From Streptomyces sp. NBC_00708 (GTDB lineage Bacteria > Actinomycetota > Actinomycetes > Streptomycetales > Streptomycetaceae), in the NCBI GenBank assembly GCA_036226585.1, contig CP108999.1:91136-155135 (forward strand): a stretch of 64,000 bases of DNA. The letters run 5' to 3'. The notes below the pieces were generated by a model. The model worked only from the letters and a program-made list of their open reading frames with translations. It was not told the DNA's origin and made no database searches. Within the stretch, counting starts at the first letter, position 1. Each line of letters starts with the position of its first letter. Shown piece by piece: positions 8,153 through 17,400 of the stretch. The position numbers were made by a program, and so were the translations under genes.

Positions 8153-8316
8153 GTCCTGTCTCAACGAACCGAGTCGACGACGATTCGTTTCAACGAACCC
8201 AGTCGACGCAGGCCGGTGGGAGGGGATTTCGAGCGCGCTCCGTGCACTGGTGTCTCAACGAAGTCAGTCGCTCCGGGTCAGCAGATCGCCATCGACTGAC
8301 TTCGTTGAGACAGGAC
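8153..8316. repeat. 164-bp modular repeat element, copy C (diverged)
   Basis: The terminal motif is GTCCTGTCTCA / TGAGACAGGAC. The three direct boxes and one inverted box keep the spacing of copy A, while the DNA between the boxes has diverged, which marks the boxes as the conserved functional part. Confidence 0.85.
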
Positions 8317-8443
8317 ATCTGTCGCAGTGAAGTCAGTCGTGCGGGTGATCGCATTGGGGGTGCTGAGAGGCTGCACGTTCGTGATCGAGACGAGACGTAT
8401 GCGTCGATACTGCGCGGGACTAGTGCGTCTTAAGATGCGGCGC

Positions 8444-8755
8444 ATGATGACGACTCGCCGGGCGTACGGCCCGCTGATGGCGCTGATAGGTGCCGTAGTG
8501 GGTTCAGCTTTGACGCTTGCCGGGGCTGTGCTGGTGATGCCAGCGAAGGGGGAGCGGGGCGATCCTGGGCCGCAAGGGGCGGTTGGGGCGCAGGGGCAGC
8601 CGGGGCCAGCGGGGAACCTTTCGGGCCTCAGCGGAACCACGGTTCTGACGCAGTCCAGTACCTGCCCGCAGGGCATGAACAGCCTGTCGCCAATCGTGTA
8701 CATGAAGGACAACTACGGGGACACCCAGATGTTCCACACCTGCATCATCCGTTAG
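8444..8755 (+). CDS. Small membrane-anchored collagen-like protein
   Basis: About 103 residues from ATG 8444; ATG 8435 or 8447 are also possible, as no strong RBS decides. A transmembrane segment (LMALIGAVVGSALTLAGAVL) is followed by seven or eight Gly-X-Y triplets (GERGDPGPQGAVGAQGQPG) and a short C-terminal domain with two cysteines (STCPQGMNSL, FHTCIIR). The shape suggests a short extracellular triple-helical stalk with a disulfide-bonded cap. Bacterial collagen-like proteins are usually surface or phage-tail parts; the role here is unknown. Confidence 0.65.
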   Translation: MMTTRRAYGPLMALIGAVVGSALTLAGAVLVMPAKGERGDPGPQGAVGAQGQPGPAGNLSGLSGTTVLTQSSTCPQGMNSLSPIVYMKDNYGDTQMFHTCIIR

Positions 8756-8899
8756 CAGGACGCTGATAGTCCTCAAGCTTCCTTGCCCGCATCCCGTGCA
8801 GGAACGCCAATAGCGTGGCCAACCATCACCCAGCAGAGCCGTGACGTCGACGGAGTCGGGTAGTGCTTGCTCTTGGGGCACGCCGACTGCCCGAGAACC

Positions 8900-8964
8900 G
8901 TCTCATGCAACTTAGTCCGCGCAGGTCAGCGCGAGGCGGGCGACTATCTTCGTTGAGACAGGAC
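8900..8964. repeat. Half copy (65 bp) of the modular repeat, copy D
   Basis: It holds only the third direct box and the inverted terminal box, at exactly the 65-bp spacing of the right part of copy A. The 295-bp gap 8756-9050 contains nothing else apart from the parB terminator. Confidence 0.75.
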
Positions 8965-8998
8965 AACCCCATCCGCAGGTAGATCAGCACGGAGAACG

Positions 8999-9029
8999 AA
9001 GGCCCGGCTCTCTCCGAGAGCCGGGCCTT
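8999..9029 (-). terminator. Terminator of the parAB operon
   Basis: A perfect 14-bp stem (8999-9012 with 9016-9029) with a TCC loop lies 22 bases beyond the parB stop on the minus strand. Confidence 0.8.
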
Positions 9030-9050
9030 CGCTGTTTCAAGAGTCGAGTT

Positions 9051-10283
9051 CTAGTCTGCGGTCACCTTGGCCGGGGCTCGGCGCCCGTCGGCCATCCTGT
9101 TGAGGATGTCTACCAAGATCAGGAACTGGGAGTCGTCCATCCGGTCGTGGAGGAACTGAGCTGCCTGAACGGCGTTGTCGTAGGGGAACCTGACCCCGGT
9201 GACGACCCCCTGTGACGGCTCTGGGCGTACCTGTCCCTCACGAGGTTCAGGGACACCGTCTGACTTGGCAATAGTCGGCGGGGGAGGTGTCTCCAGTTCC
9301 GTCGACCTGTTTGTGGTGTCGTCCTGGGATGTCGAGGCAGTCTTGTTGTTGTCCGCGGACAACAACAAGGAGTCAGTGCTCGCCTCCACCTCCTCCTCCG
9401 ATGCGGGCGCCGCTGCTGGGACCTCCGCACCGGCCGAAGGCGGGATGTTGTCCGCGGACAACGTTTCCACCGGCCGATCCTGAGCCAAAACCTCACGACC
9501 CGCTGCAAGCAGTCGCTGCTCCTCCTGCTTCCGCTGTTCCGCCGCCTCCTTGGCTTTGGAGAGGTGATCGAGGAGCTGCGCGGCACCCTGGCTCGGGTCT
9601 TCCTTGAGGGTCCGCGCCAAGGCGCGGCCGTCGCGCTCCGAGACTTCGCCAGCACTGAGCAGCACTTGAATCTCCGCCGGCAGGGTCAACAGAGCGAGCT
9701 GATTGGTCACCCAAGACCGATCCTTGCCAAGGCGTTTGGCGGCACGAATGCGCGAGCCCCGCTCGCCGCCGTCCTCGGCGCAGATGTTGACAAGCTGCTC
9801 CACCCCGCGGGCACGCTCTATGACGTCAAAGTCCTCACGGTCGAGGTTCTCGGCCAGAAGATGGTCGACGAAGTCCTCGCGAGTCGCGGCGAGATCATCT
9901 CGTACCACGAAGTCGAGTTTGTCGAGCCCGACATGGACGGCGCTACGGAAGCGGCGCTCACCATTGACGAGAACGTAAAGCGCGCTGCTGCCGATCTGGC
10001 TCTCGTGATCAGGCCACAGCTTCAGGTAGGCAGTGCGAGTGACGGCGACACAGGCGGCGAGCTGAGCCTCCCGAAGCTCCTCACCGAAGCGCGTCATCTC
10101 CTCTGTGGAGCCGAAGTTCCGCCGAGGGTTGAGGGGAGTGGCAGCGACCTGATCGAGAGGAAGCCGGACCAGCTCGTACGCCGGAATTGAGCCCTCGGTC
10201 AGAGCCTTTGCCCGGCCACGCTCGCTGCGGCTGCGTGCGCGGCCGAACGACGAGCTCTCACCAACCTTGTCCTTGATGCTCAT
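9051..10283 (-). CDS. parB: ParB-family partition protein
   Basis: 410 residues. An N-terminal nuclease/CTPase-type domain has the ParB boxes: TPLNPRRNFG, NGERRFRSA and LAENLDRED. A helix-turn-helix (RAAKRLGKDRSWVTNQLAL) follows at about 190-215. A long, low-complexity Glu/Ala/Pro-rich linker then leads to a short C-terminal dimerisation region (AVQAAQFLHDRMDDSQF). ParB binds parS, spreads and stimulates ParA to move the plasmid. Two parS-like palindromes lie inside the linker-coding DNA and are read as LSADN in the protein. The start overlaps the parA stop. Confidence 0.92.
   Translation of the reverse strand: MSIKDKVGESSSFGRARSRSERGRAKALTEGSIPAYELVRLPLDQVAATPLNPRRNFGSTEEMTRFGEELREAQLAACVAVTRTAYLKLWPDHESQIGSSALYVLVNGERRFRSAVHVGLDKLDFVVRDDLAATREDFVDHLLAENLDREDFDVIERARGVEQLVNICAEDGGERGSRIRAAKRLGKDRSWVTNQLALLTLPAEIQVLLSAGEVSERDGRALARTLKEDPSQGAAQLLDHLSKAKEAAEQRKQEEQRLLAAGREVLAQDRPVETLSADNIPPSAGAEVPAAAPASEEEVEASTDSLLLSADNNKTASTSQDDTTNRSTELETPPPPTIAKSDGVPEPREGQVRPEPSQGVVTGVRFPYDNAVQAAQFLHDRMDDSQFLILVDILNRMADGRRAPAKVTAD
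9342..9369. promoter_or_regulatory. parS-like palindrome 3, inside parB
   Basis: A 28-bp perfect palindrome, the longest of the four, with the same TTGTCCGCGGACAA core. It lies in the parB linker region, where codon constraint is low. Confidence 0.65.
9447..9462. promoter_or_regulatory. parS-like palindrome 4, inside parB
   Basis: GTTGTCCGCGGACAAC, a 16-bp palindrome about 80 bases from copy 3, also within parB. Confidence 0.6.
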
Positions 10284-11431
10284 CCCTGGATCCTCCGAGC
10301 GATCGAGCGGAGAACGTTTGCCTGCTCGCAGTCCGGCTCGTAGGCGAGCAAGGGCTCCTTGCGGCGAACCGCCTCCCGCTGCTCCTTGAGTTCAGGGACG
10401 ATGCCGAGCACGGGCTCGTTCATGGCCTGCCAGGATTCGAGAGAGGACGTCGCGATGTAGCCATTGCGTGCGTCGTAGAGGTTGACGACGAAGCCGAGGG
10501 TCTGAATCTCGATCTTCAGGTCCTCGCAGAGGTCATCGATCTGCTCTTCGAGCATGTCGTACGCATCACCGGAGGTGTCCTCTGCCTGTACCGGAATCAC
10601 GATGCCGGACTGGCTCGACTCCTCACCCTCACGGGTACGCCCGTAATAGAGCGCGGTGTCCATCGTGTAGCCGAGGCTCGGAGGGCAGTCGACGATGACG
10701 TAGTCGAAGTCCTGCTCCAACGCTTCAAGTACACGCTCAAGGGCTGTTTCCTTGATCCGTACCGCGCGGGTTGTGGCGAGCTTGGCGTCCAGTAGGAATG
10801 CGTCCTTGCACGCGGGCAGGAGCCAGAGGCGGTCCTCAAAGTCTCCACCCTTTATGGGGACGAGCAGAGCTCGAAGATCACCTTCGGCTTCGTCCAGCAT
10901 GTGCTTCGCCAGGCTGGCTGCCCCGATCTCGAGCATGGCGTAGCCGAGCTGTCGAGTCAGGTGACCTTGTGGATCGAAGTCGATGAGCAGCGTGCGCTTG
11001 TTGGTCTCAGCCAGGGCCTGAGCCACACCGGCCGACACCGACGTCTTACCCACGCCGCCCTTCTGGTTTCCGAACACGACACGTCGGGCGCCCGTTGTCC
11101 GCAGAGGAGCAGGACGGGGGGAGGGGTGGGTGTCCAGCCAGCAGCGGATCGCCTGGGCCACCCCTTGGTTGTAGGAGATCTTGCTGGTCTTGCTGGTGTC
11201 CTTCAGCTTCGCGTACAGCCCGGCGGGCAGGTACGTGGCGAAGGAGGAGCCGTTGCTGGTGTCGACAACTGGGTGGGACTTCAGCTTCATCCAGGCAATA
11301 ACCCCATCGGCCACCGCGTCCTGGATGTCGACGCCCAACTCGGCTGCTCTCACCTTGAGTTCACGGCGCAGAGGAGTCGGCAGTTTGGCAACTACCTTTT
11401 CACGATCTTCGGGGCTGTAAGGCGCAGTCAT
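10280..11431 (-). CDS. parA: ParA-family partition ATPase with N-terminal RHH-like repeats
   Basis: 383 residues. The ATPase part begins at about 115 with a deviant Walker A motif (FGNQKGGVGKTS, about 120-131), then LIDFDPQGHLT and DYVIVDCPPSLG. It forms ATP-bound dimers on nucleoid DNA and moves ParB-bound plasmid copies apart. The first 105 residues hold two segments that look like ribbon-helix-helix units (LPTPLRRELKVRAAELGVD and FATYLPAGLYAKLKDTSK). They would let ParA bind its own operator, and a palindrome lies directly upstream. The stop overlaps the parB start (ATGA). Confidence 0.9.
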   Translation of the reverse strand: MTAPYSPEDREKVVAKLPTPLRRELKVRAAELGVDIQDAVADGVIAWMKLKSHPVVDTSNGSSFATYLPAGLYAKLKDTSKTSKISYNQGVAQAIRCWLDTHPSPRPAPLRTTGARRVVFGNQKGGVGKTSVSAGVAQALAETNKRTLLIDFDPQGHLTRQLGYAMLEIGAASLAKHMLDEAEGDLRALLVPIKGGDFEDRLWLLPACKDAFLLDAKLATTRAVRIKETALERVLEALEQDFDYVIVDCPPSLGYTMDTALYYGRTREGEESSQSGIVIPVQAEDTSGDAYDMLEEQIDDLCEDLKIEIQTLGFVVNLYDARNGYIATSSLESWQAMNEPVLGIVPELKEQREAVRRKEPLLAYEPDCEQANVLRSIARRIQG

Positions 11432-11433
11432 GG

Positions 11434-11449
11434 CGCTACCTTAGTAGCG
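11434..11449 (-). promoter_or_regulatory. Putative parA operator
   Basis: CGCTACCTTAGTAGCG is an inverted repeat (6-bp arms, 4-nt centre) that ends two bases upstream of the parA ATG on the minus strand. It overlaps the RBS position, fitting autoregulation of parAB. Confidence 0.45.
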
Positions 11450-11616
11450 TCACGGGGTGTGAGGGAAACCATGCAGACGTGTCGCCTGACGAAAATTCCA
11501 GCCAGGCGCCACCTCGCCCCTGAGAAAGAAACAACCGGTGCTGCAGGGCTGGTTACCCCCAGGGCCAACGGGCACGAGGTGCCACTGGCCCGCTGGCCCA
11601 GGCTCGATCGGCGGGG

Positions 11617-11922
11617 TCAGGGGCGCTTGAGAATGCTGTGGGTGCCGATGCGGCGCCAGGTGATGTGTCGAGAGCCAGGGTGGCGTGCAAGCCCGTACTC
11701 CCACGTAGCACGTCCCGCCGGACCGGCCCCCATGGACCAGCTGAGTTCAAGGATGCCCTCGGCGCACTGCACGCGCTTCACGCGGAGGCCGGCGCGGAAT
11801 CGGCCTGCGCGCAGGTCAGGAACAAAGGCGCGTCTGACGACGCGGCGGAAGGCAGCGCACTGCTCAGGTGTGAGGTGTTTCAGGTCGCTTTCGAAGGATG
11901 GAAGGCAGTCGTAGGTGAGCAT
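11617..11922 (-). CDS. RelE/ParE-like toxin, no partner seen
   Basis: 101 residues from ATG 11922, with GGAGG six bases upstream; longer upstream readings are not supported. The pattern LTPEQCAAFRRVVRRAF, a basic strand FRAGLRVKRVQ, a core strand GILELSWSM, and the C-terminal HITWRRIGTHSILKRP match RelE/YoeB-type ribosome-dependent mRNA interferases, including the late catalytic Arg/His tail. No antitoxin gene adjoins it on either side, so it may be an orphan, be neutralised elsewhere, or be inactive. Confidence 0.65.
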   Translation of the reverse strand: MLTYDCLPSFESDLKHLTPEQCAAFRRVVRRAFVPDLRAGRFRAGLRVKRVQCAEGILELSWSMGAGPAGRATWEYGLARHPGSRHITWRRIGTHSILKRP

Positions 11923-12109
11923 GCTGAACCTCCAGGAACGACGAAGCCCCCGGCGGTCGCCAGGGGCGGTGTTCGTGACTGGTGAGGGAGTGAGAGACCT
12001 TGCTTGGTTGGACCAGCCAGTTGGCAGAGGAACGCGGCTTCGTGTCTGGGCTACGAACGGACCAGTCAGGCATCTACCGATTCGGCGCAGCCAGATGGCT
12101 ATGAATCGC

Positions 12110-12253
12110 ATGCAGAACTACTCAACGAATGGCTCACGCGCGATGAAGGAACAGGAACAGGGCCGCTTCCGGTCACCGTTCGCTGACGATCTGCTGGTCG
12201 TCAGCCAGCAGCACCACAGGCCGATCACGCCCCATGAGAGTGTGATCGGATGA
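12110..12253 (+). CDS. Small leader protein coupled to the DUF2637 gene
   Basis: 47 residues (MKEQEQGRFRSPFADDLLV inside). The stop TGA at 12251-12253 overlaps the ATG of the DUF2637 gene at 12250, which argues that it is translated. ATG 12101 and 12143 are alternative starts and no clear RBS decides. Hydrophilic, no motif. Its role may simply be translational coupling. Confidence 0.45.
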   Translation: MQNYSTNGSRAMKEQEQGRFRSPFADDLLVVSQQHHRPITPHESVIG

Positions 12254-13908
12254 TGCAGCTGACCCGCACTCACCGAGTCCTGATCGGTCTGGTCGTGGCC
12301 GGGGCGGTTCTGATCGCTGCGATCGGCTTTGCCGGTTCGTACGCGGCGGTGCGTGAGCTGGCCCTGAGCAAGGGGTTCGGGGACTTCTCGTTGGTCTTCC
12401 CGATCGGCATCGACGCGGGCATCTGCGTCCTGCTGGCGCTGGACCTGCTGCTGACCTGGCTGCGCATCCCGTTCCCGCTGCTGCGCCAGACCGCCTGGCT
12501 GCTGACGGCCGCGACGATCGCGTTCAACGGTGCCGCCGCCTGGCCCGACCCGCTCGGTGTCGGGATGCACGCGGTCATCCCCGTTCTCTTCGTCGTCTCG
12601 GTCGAGGCCGCCCGCCACGCGGTGGGCCGGATCGCGGACATCACCGCCGACAAGCACATGGAGGGCGTCCGCCTCACCCGGTGGCTGCTCTCCCCCGTCC
12701 CCACCTTCCGCCTCTGGCGCCGGATGAAGCTGTGGGAGCTGCGCAGCTACGAGCAGGTCATCAAGCTCGAACAGGACCGGCTGATCTACCAGGCCCGCCT
12801 CCAGGCCCGCTACGGCCGCACCTGGCGCCGCCGCGCCCCCGTCGAGTCCCTGATGCCGCTGCGCCTCGCGAAGTACGGCGTCCCGCTCGCCGAGACCGGC
12901 CCCGCGGGTCTGGCCGCCGCCGGCATCGAACCCGCACTGCTGCTGGCGGAGCCTCTCCAGCGTGCAGCCGATGACGGCCCGGTGAACGGCACCGGCCGTG
13001 CTCCGGTGGCGACGGCCGCGGCTGTTGCTGTCGAGGGCGGACGACCGGTTGATTCACCCGGCACCGAGCCCCGGGAGATCGAGGCCGGCGAGCCGACCGT
13101 GACGGACGAGCAGTCCGTGGCCGCAGGGGAGCAGGAGGACCAGTGGGCCGACCTGGTGCTGCCTGACGTCGACTACCAGGACGCGGCCCGGGGATACCTC
13201 TCCCAGTTCGGCCGGCTGCCCGACGCGGTCGAGTTCAGCCGCTTCCTCGCCCACTACGGAGTCGTGGATCCTGCCACGGGCGACCCGCTTTCCGGGGAAC
13301 CGCTGGAACCGATCCTGGCGGACGTCCGGGCCCATATGCAGGCCGTGCTGGAGCACGAGAGTGTCGACGACCGCTCGGCATTTCCGTCCGGTGGCGAGCA
13401 CCGTGACGACGACGCCCGGGGTGTGGATGCCGGTCACGCCTCGGCGGCCGTGGCGCCCGACGAAGAGCCGGCACCCGAGTCCGACGAGTTCGACCAGGGC
13501 GGCGCCCTGTTCGAGGAAGACGGTGCGTGGAGCCACGCCGGGACGGCGGCCGACCGGACGGGCGGCACCTCACGGATCACCGCACAGGTGAGGATCCCGG
13601 CCCCGGCCGAGAGCCCCGAGCAGACGCGCGACGTACTCCCGGAGCCTGAGCCCGGCGAGCCGGCCGAGGCGGACGTGCCCGGCTCCGGTGACGGGCGGGA
13701 GGAGGAGCCAGCGGCGCCTCTCATGGGGCCGGCTCTCGTGGAGCACCACTACCGGGCGCTGTCGCCGCAGGAGCAGCAGCGGTCCGCGAACGCCCTCGCG
13801 CCGGTGCTCGCTGAGAAGACCGGATACGCGGTCGGGACCGTCCGTAAGTACATCGGTCAGATCAAGCGTGGCGATGCCGCCGCCGTGTCGAGCACGATCC
13901 AGGGCTGA
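12250..13908 (+). CDS. DUF2637 membrane protein (plasmid spread-protein type)
   Basis: 552 residues. The N-terminal about 125 residues hold four transmembrane helices (VLIGLVVAGAVLIAAIGFAG; FPIGIDAGICVLLALDLLL; a third around 80-95; VIPVLFVVSVEAARHAVG), the DUF2637 domain found in Streptomyces plasmid spread (Spd) proteins. A basic cytoplasmic segment with YEQVIKLEQDRL follows, then a long acidic disordered region and a C-terminal helix-turn-helix-like end (SPQEQQRSANALAPVLAEK, VGTVRKYIGQI). Spd proteins help plasmids spread between mycelial compartments. The C-terminal DNA-binding look is notable for a membrane protein. Confidence 0.78.
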   Translation: MMQLTRTHRVLIGLVVAGAVLIAAIGFAGSYAAVRELALSKGFGDFSLVFPIGIDAGICVLLALDLLLTWLRIPFPLLRQTAWLLTAATIAFNGAAAWPDPLGVGMHAVIPVLFVVSVEAARHAVGRIADITADKHMEGVRLTRWLLSPVPTFRLWRRMKLWELRSYEQVIKLEQDRLIYQARLQARYGRTWRRRAPVESLMPLRLAKYGVPLAETGPAGLAAAGIEPALLLAEPLQRAADDGPVNGTGRAPVATAAAVAVEGGRPVDSPGTEPREIEAGEPTVTDEQSVAAGEQEDQWADLVLPDVDYQDAARGYLSQFGRLPDAVEFSRFLAHYGVVDPATGDPLSGEPLEPILADVRAHMQAVLEHESVDDRSAFPSGGEHRDDDARGVDAGHASAAVAPDEEPAPESDEFDQGGALFEEDGAWSHAGTAADRTGGTSRITAQVRIPAPAESPEQTRDVLPEPEPGEPAEADVPGSGDGREEEPAAPLMGPALVEHHYRALSPQEQQRSANALAPVLAEKTGYAVGTVRKYIGQIKRGDAAAVSSTIQG

Positions 13909-14453
13909 GAATTCCAACGCTCGGGTGGGCGTTCCAACGCGGTTGGAATAGCCCCGCCGTCGGCCGCCTGAGCGAAGTTCGGGCCGCACCCCATGGCGTT
14001 CCAACGGGGGTCCGCCGCGCCGCCGCCCCTCCACCACGGACGAGCCTCGAGGAGCGGTTCCAGACTTCTGACAGCCGATGACCCATGATCCGGACTGGGA
14101 CACGGCGCGAGGAACCGGACGTGCTTGGAATCTGCGCTGACTTGGAATCGTTCAGTTGGAAAACGCTCTGACCTGCAATTTTCCAACTGGGTCAGCGTTT
14201 GGGTCAGCGGTGGGTCAGCGTTCGGGTCAGCGCTGACCCACCCCCCCCGGGCAAGTCGAGTCATGCCGGATGCGCTGACCCGGGCTCCGCAGGAACGGCG
14301 AGCGTGCGCCGCGGGGTGAGTGGAACGCGTTGGAATCGGCGACGCCGGAGGGTTGGCCGGCACAGACTTCGGCCCGGGTTGGAATGCTGCGGGGAACAGG
14401 TGCAGTGCCCCGTGCAGGATTCCAACCCGGGCCGAAGTCGAGTCAGCGGCGGG
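13909..14453. repeat. Iteron-like region: GGGTCAGCG and TTGGAA repeats
   Basis: This 545-bp gap lies between two convergent gene ends, so it is not a promoter region. It holds four direct GGGTCAGCG repeats (14189, 14201, 14212, 14224) spaced 11-12 bp, about one helical turn, with inverted copies at 14231 and 14273, and many TTGGAAT/GTTCCAAC boxes between 13913 and 14470. Similar GGGTCAGCG repeats recur at 42798-42898. The layout suggests a binding site for a plasmid protein, perhaps for replication. Confidence 0.65.
14365..14439. repeat. 21-bp inverted repeat (cruciform-like)
   Basis: Perfect 21-bp arms (14365-14385 and 14419-14439; GACTTCGGCCCGGGTTGGAA on the left) flank a 33-nt centre with further partial pairing. 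It lies 15 bases beyond the end of the minus-strand LysM-BTAD gene and may terminate the whole minus-strand block. Confidence 0.7.
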
Positions 14454-17400
14454 TCAGTGGGACGATTCCAACTCTTGCAGCAGCTCTTCCGTGGCCTCCT
14501 CCACAGCGGTTCCGAGGTCCAGCACGAGCGCGTCCAGCTCCCGGACTTCGGCCGCGAGCTCGTCGAACTGGCCGAGCATGGCCAGTGCCCGGAACTTGTG
14601 CCGCCACAGGCATTCCATCTCCCGTGCCGCGTCGAGGCCGCGCGCGACCGCCCATAGCGCACCCCGGGCATCACCCAGCTTCAGGCACCGGTCGGCCAGG
14701 TCGTCCGCGGCGTCCACGATGGCGGAGACCATGTCCTGGCACAGAGGCTCGGCCCACGTGTAGCGGCGGGCCGGGATCCCCGCGAAGGGCCGGCCCCGGA
14801 CGAGGGTCAGCGCCTGACGGAGCAGCCGCTGAGCGTCGGCACCGTCGGCGCGGTGGCTCTCCTGGACCAGGCGCTCGAACTCGGCCCAGTCGCATCGCAC
14901 GCCGCTCAGCCGGTAGAGCTTGTCCGCCTGCTGGTTCATATGAGGCAAGTACAAGGTGGTGGGGTCGGCCGGGTTGGCGGCGCCGAGCCACTTGCGGACG
15001 CCCCCCATGCGGGAGTTGCGGGTGTCGCGGGTGACGCGACCGGAAGGAGCGATCACTTCGTCGAGCTGGTGGCTGGTGGCACCAGGGTGGAGGGCCAGCC
15101 ACGCGGTCAGTTCCAGGGCGAGGGTGCGCCGGTTCGACGCGACGGAACCCCTCGCGCCCTTCAGCTCCACCGGCCCGAGAACACAGACCAGCGGGCTCGA
15201 CTCGCCCTCGGCGTCGACGCAGACGTCGTCGACGGAGGCCTGGGCGGGGATGTCGTCCTGCGGGAGCCGGACGCTGACCTTGGATGCGGAGACGAGTGCG
15301 GGCACGACGTCGCCTGGCGACGAGGCCGCCGCCACGCGCTGACCCAGAGGGGCAACCGGGGCCGGCTCCTGATCGACAGATCGGCCCTCGCCGACGGGGC
15401 GCTCCCCGGGTTCGTCGTCCAGATCCGCGAGTCCGACCAGGAGACCCGGCCCCCGCACACCCTCGCCCAAGCCGCTGACACCCGCTGGGGCGGTGCCCGC
15501 TTCCGTGCGCGCCGGCTCTTCGTCGTAGTAGGACACAGACGGCACCGCAGGCTGCGCCTCCGGCTCCTCCTCGTAGTACGTCCAAGCTGGGGCAGCAGGT
15601 TCCGTAGCCGCCGGCTGAGGGCCGGGGTGGTCGGTAGGGGAGTCCGCGGTGAGTCCGAGCTCCAGGACGTCGACGTACTCCTCTTCCGTGACGGTGACCA
15701 GCTCGACCCGCACTCCGCTGCCCGGGACGGTCACCTCTCCGGCGTCCGTGTCCACGCACCACACCCCGTCCCTGTCCGGGGCAACGGTGCTGCTGGTGAC
15801 GATCGCCATCGCGGACCGCACCGGCGCCTCCAGCACCTGCCACAGCCGCCCCTGGCTCCGCTCCGCGTCCGGGCACGTGTCGAGGTCCGCGAGTACGACC
15901 AGCGGCCACAGCTCCTCAACGAGGTCCTCGGATGCCCGAGCCACCGACAATGACCCTTCCTGCCCGAACCCTTCCAGGACCTGCTGCTGCCCGGCCTGGT
16001 GCTGCTCCAGCACCCGCACAGCGTCGCCGAGATCGGGGTAGGGGGTGACCCGGTTGCCGTCCAGCATGGACAGACCGGGAGCGGTGTCCTCCCCGGCGAC
16101 GGCGATCTCGATCTGCTCGGCCAGCGGGGTCAGCGCCAGCGACAGAGCCAACGTCCGCAACAGCGCCAAGCGCCCGGTACCGGTCAGGTGCAGGGCACCG
16201 ACGTGCTCCAGGTCGACGAGCACGATCGCACCGTCCTCGTCCTCGCCCAGGACTGCCAGCGCCGGGAACGGCGGGTCGACCTCCCGCAGCTCCTCAGCCG
16301 GCAGCAGCTCCCGTGTCCCGGCCGGGCACCACCACTGCCCCGTGTGATCCGGGACGGCGGTGAACGGCGCTACCGGTGGTACCGCGTCGGCGAGGTGCAG
16401 ACGCACGCCCCTCGCCCCGAGCTGCACCGTGGTGATCTCGGGCAGCGGCCGCCCCTCCTGGGCCAGGTGCAGCGCAGCCGTGCGCAACGCACCCGCCAAC
16501 AGACCCAGTTCCACACCCGCATCCACACTGCGCATGGCCCGCTCGGTCTCTGCGCTGCGCCCGGAAGGCATGGCAATGCGGTGACCGCGGCGCCGCCGGC
16601 GCTGCTGCATCGTGCGGCGGTAGGCCAGCGACCCCACCAGCCCTGCTGCCAGGATTCCGGTCGCGGCCAGGCCGATCACCCCGGCCCGCGACCCGGACGA
16701 CGCCGCCTCGCGCTCACCGGCCGACGCAGCCGATGCCGTCGGCGCCGTGGGTTCGGCGGGAACCGAAGCCGAAGACGTCGCACCGGTCTCCGGCTCCGCA
16801 GACGTCGAGGCCTCCCGGTGAGTAGCCGCTGACCCGGTCGACTCCGGAGCCGCAGTACGCGCCTCGGCAGCACCTGCCCCGAGCTCCGCCTGCTCCTCCC
16901 GGTCCTGCTGCTGAGCGTCGGGCGCCGGGCTGGCATCGTCCTCCTTGTCCTGCGCCTCCTGGTGCTCGTTCTTCTCCGGCGCGGCCGGGCGGTCGTTGTC
17001 CGGTGTTGCGCGGTGAGTGTCGCGCGGTGCCGCCGGATGGTCCGTGTCCGTGCCCGGCCGCGGCTGCTGACCCCCTGTCGGCAGGGTGAGTTCCTGCCCG
17101 GGGTAGATCCGGTCCGGATCGGTGAATGTGTGCCCGTACGGCTGCTGACTGCCCTTGTTCGCCTCGTAGAGCTCGGGCCACCGGTCACCGTCCCCGAGCT
17201 CGCTGTCCGCGATGCTGGAGAGGTTGTCGCCCGCCCGGACCGTGTAGGAAGCCGTTGCCTCCTTCTTCTTGTCGCCCTGCGGGTGGATCGTGCTGGTGGG
17301 GCCCGTGAGTGCTTCTGTGGTGGAGACAGTGTCGGTGGTGACGGGGAGACGGGCATCGTTTGGCAGGGTCAGGACGGCGCCCTGGGGGAGGTACTGGTCG

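Larger units (their letters stand above)
7481..8443. other. Repeat-rich non-coding region next to parAB
   Basis: This 960-bp stretch has no convincing gene. It contains two candidate parS palindromes (7825-7846, 8085-8110), 164-bp elements B and C, and a degenerate extra box (GAAGTCAGTCG near 8329). Short open frames here are translations of the repeats. Confidence 0.7.

Noticed and set aside
7879..8316. CRISPR array
   Set aside because: The repeats face both ways, have a fixed internal layout and recur as whole 164-bp units; there is no repeat-spacer periodicity and no cas gene.
15999..16832. 277-aa plus-strand frame opposite the LysM-BTAD gene
   Set aside because: High-GC antisense shadow of a clearly coding gene; no motif.
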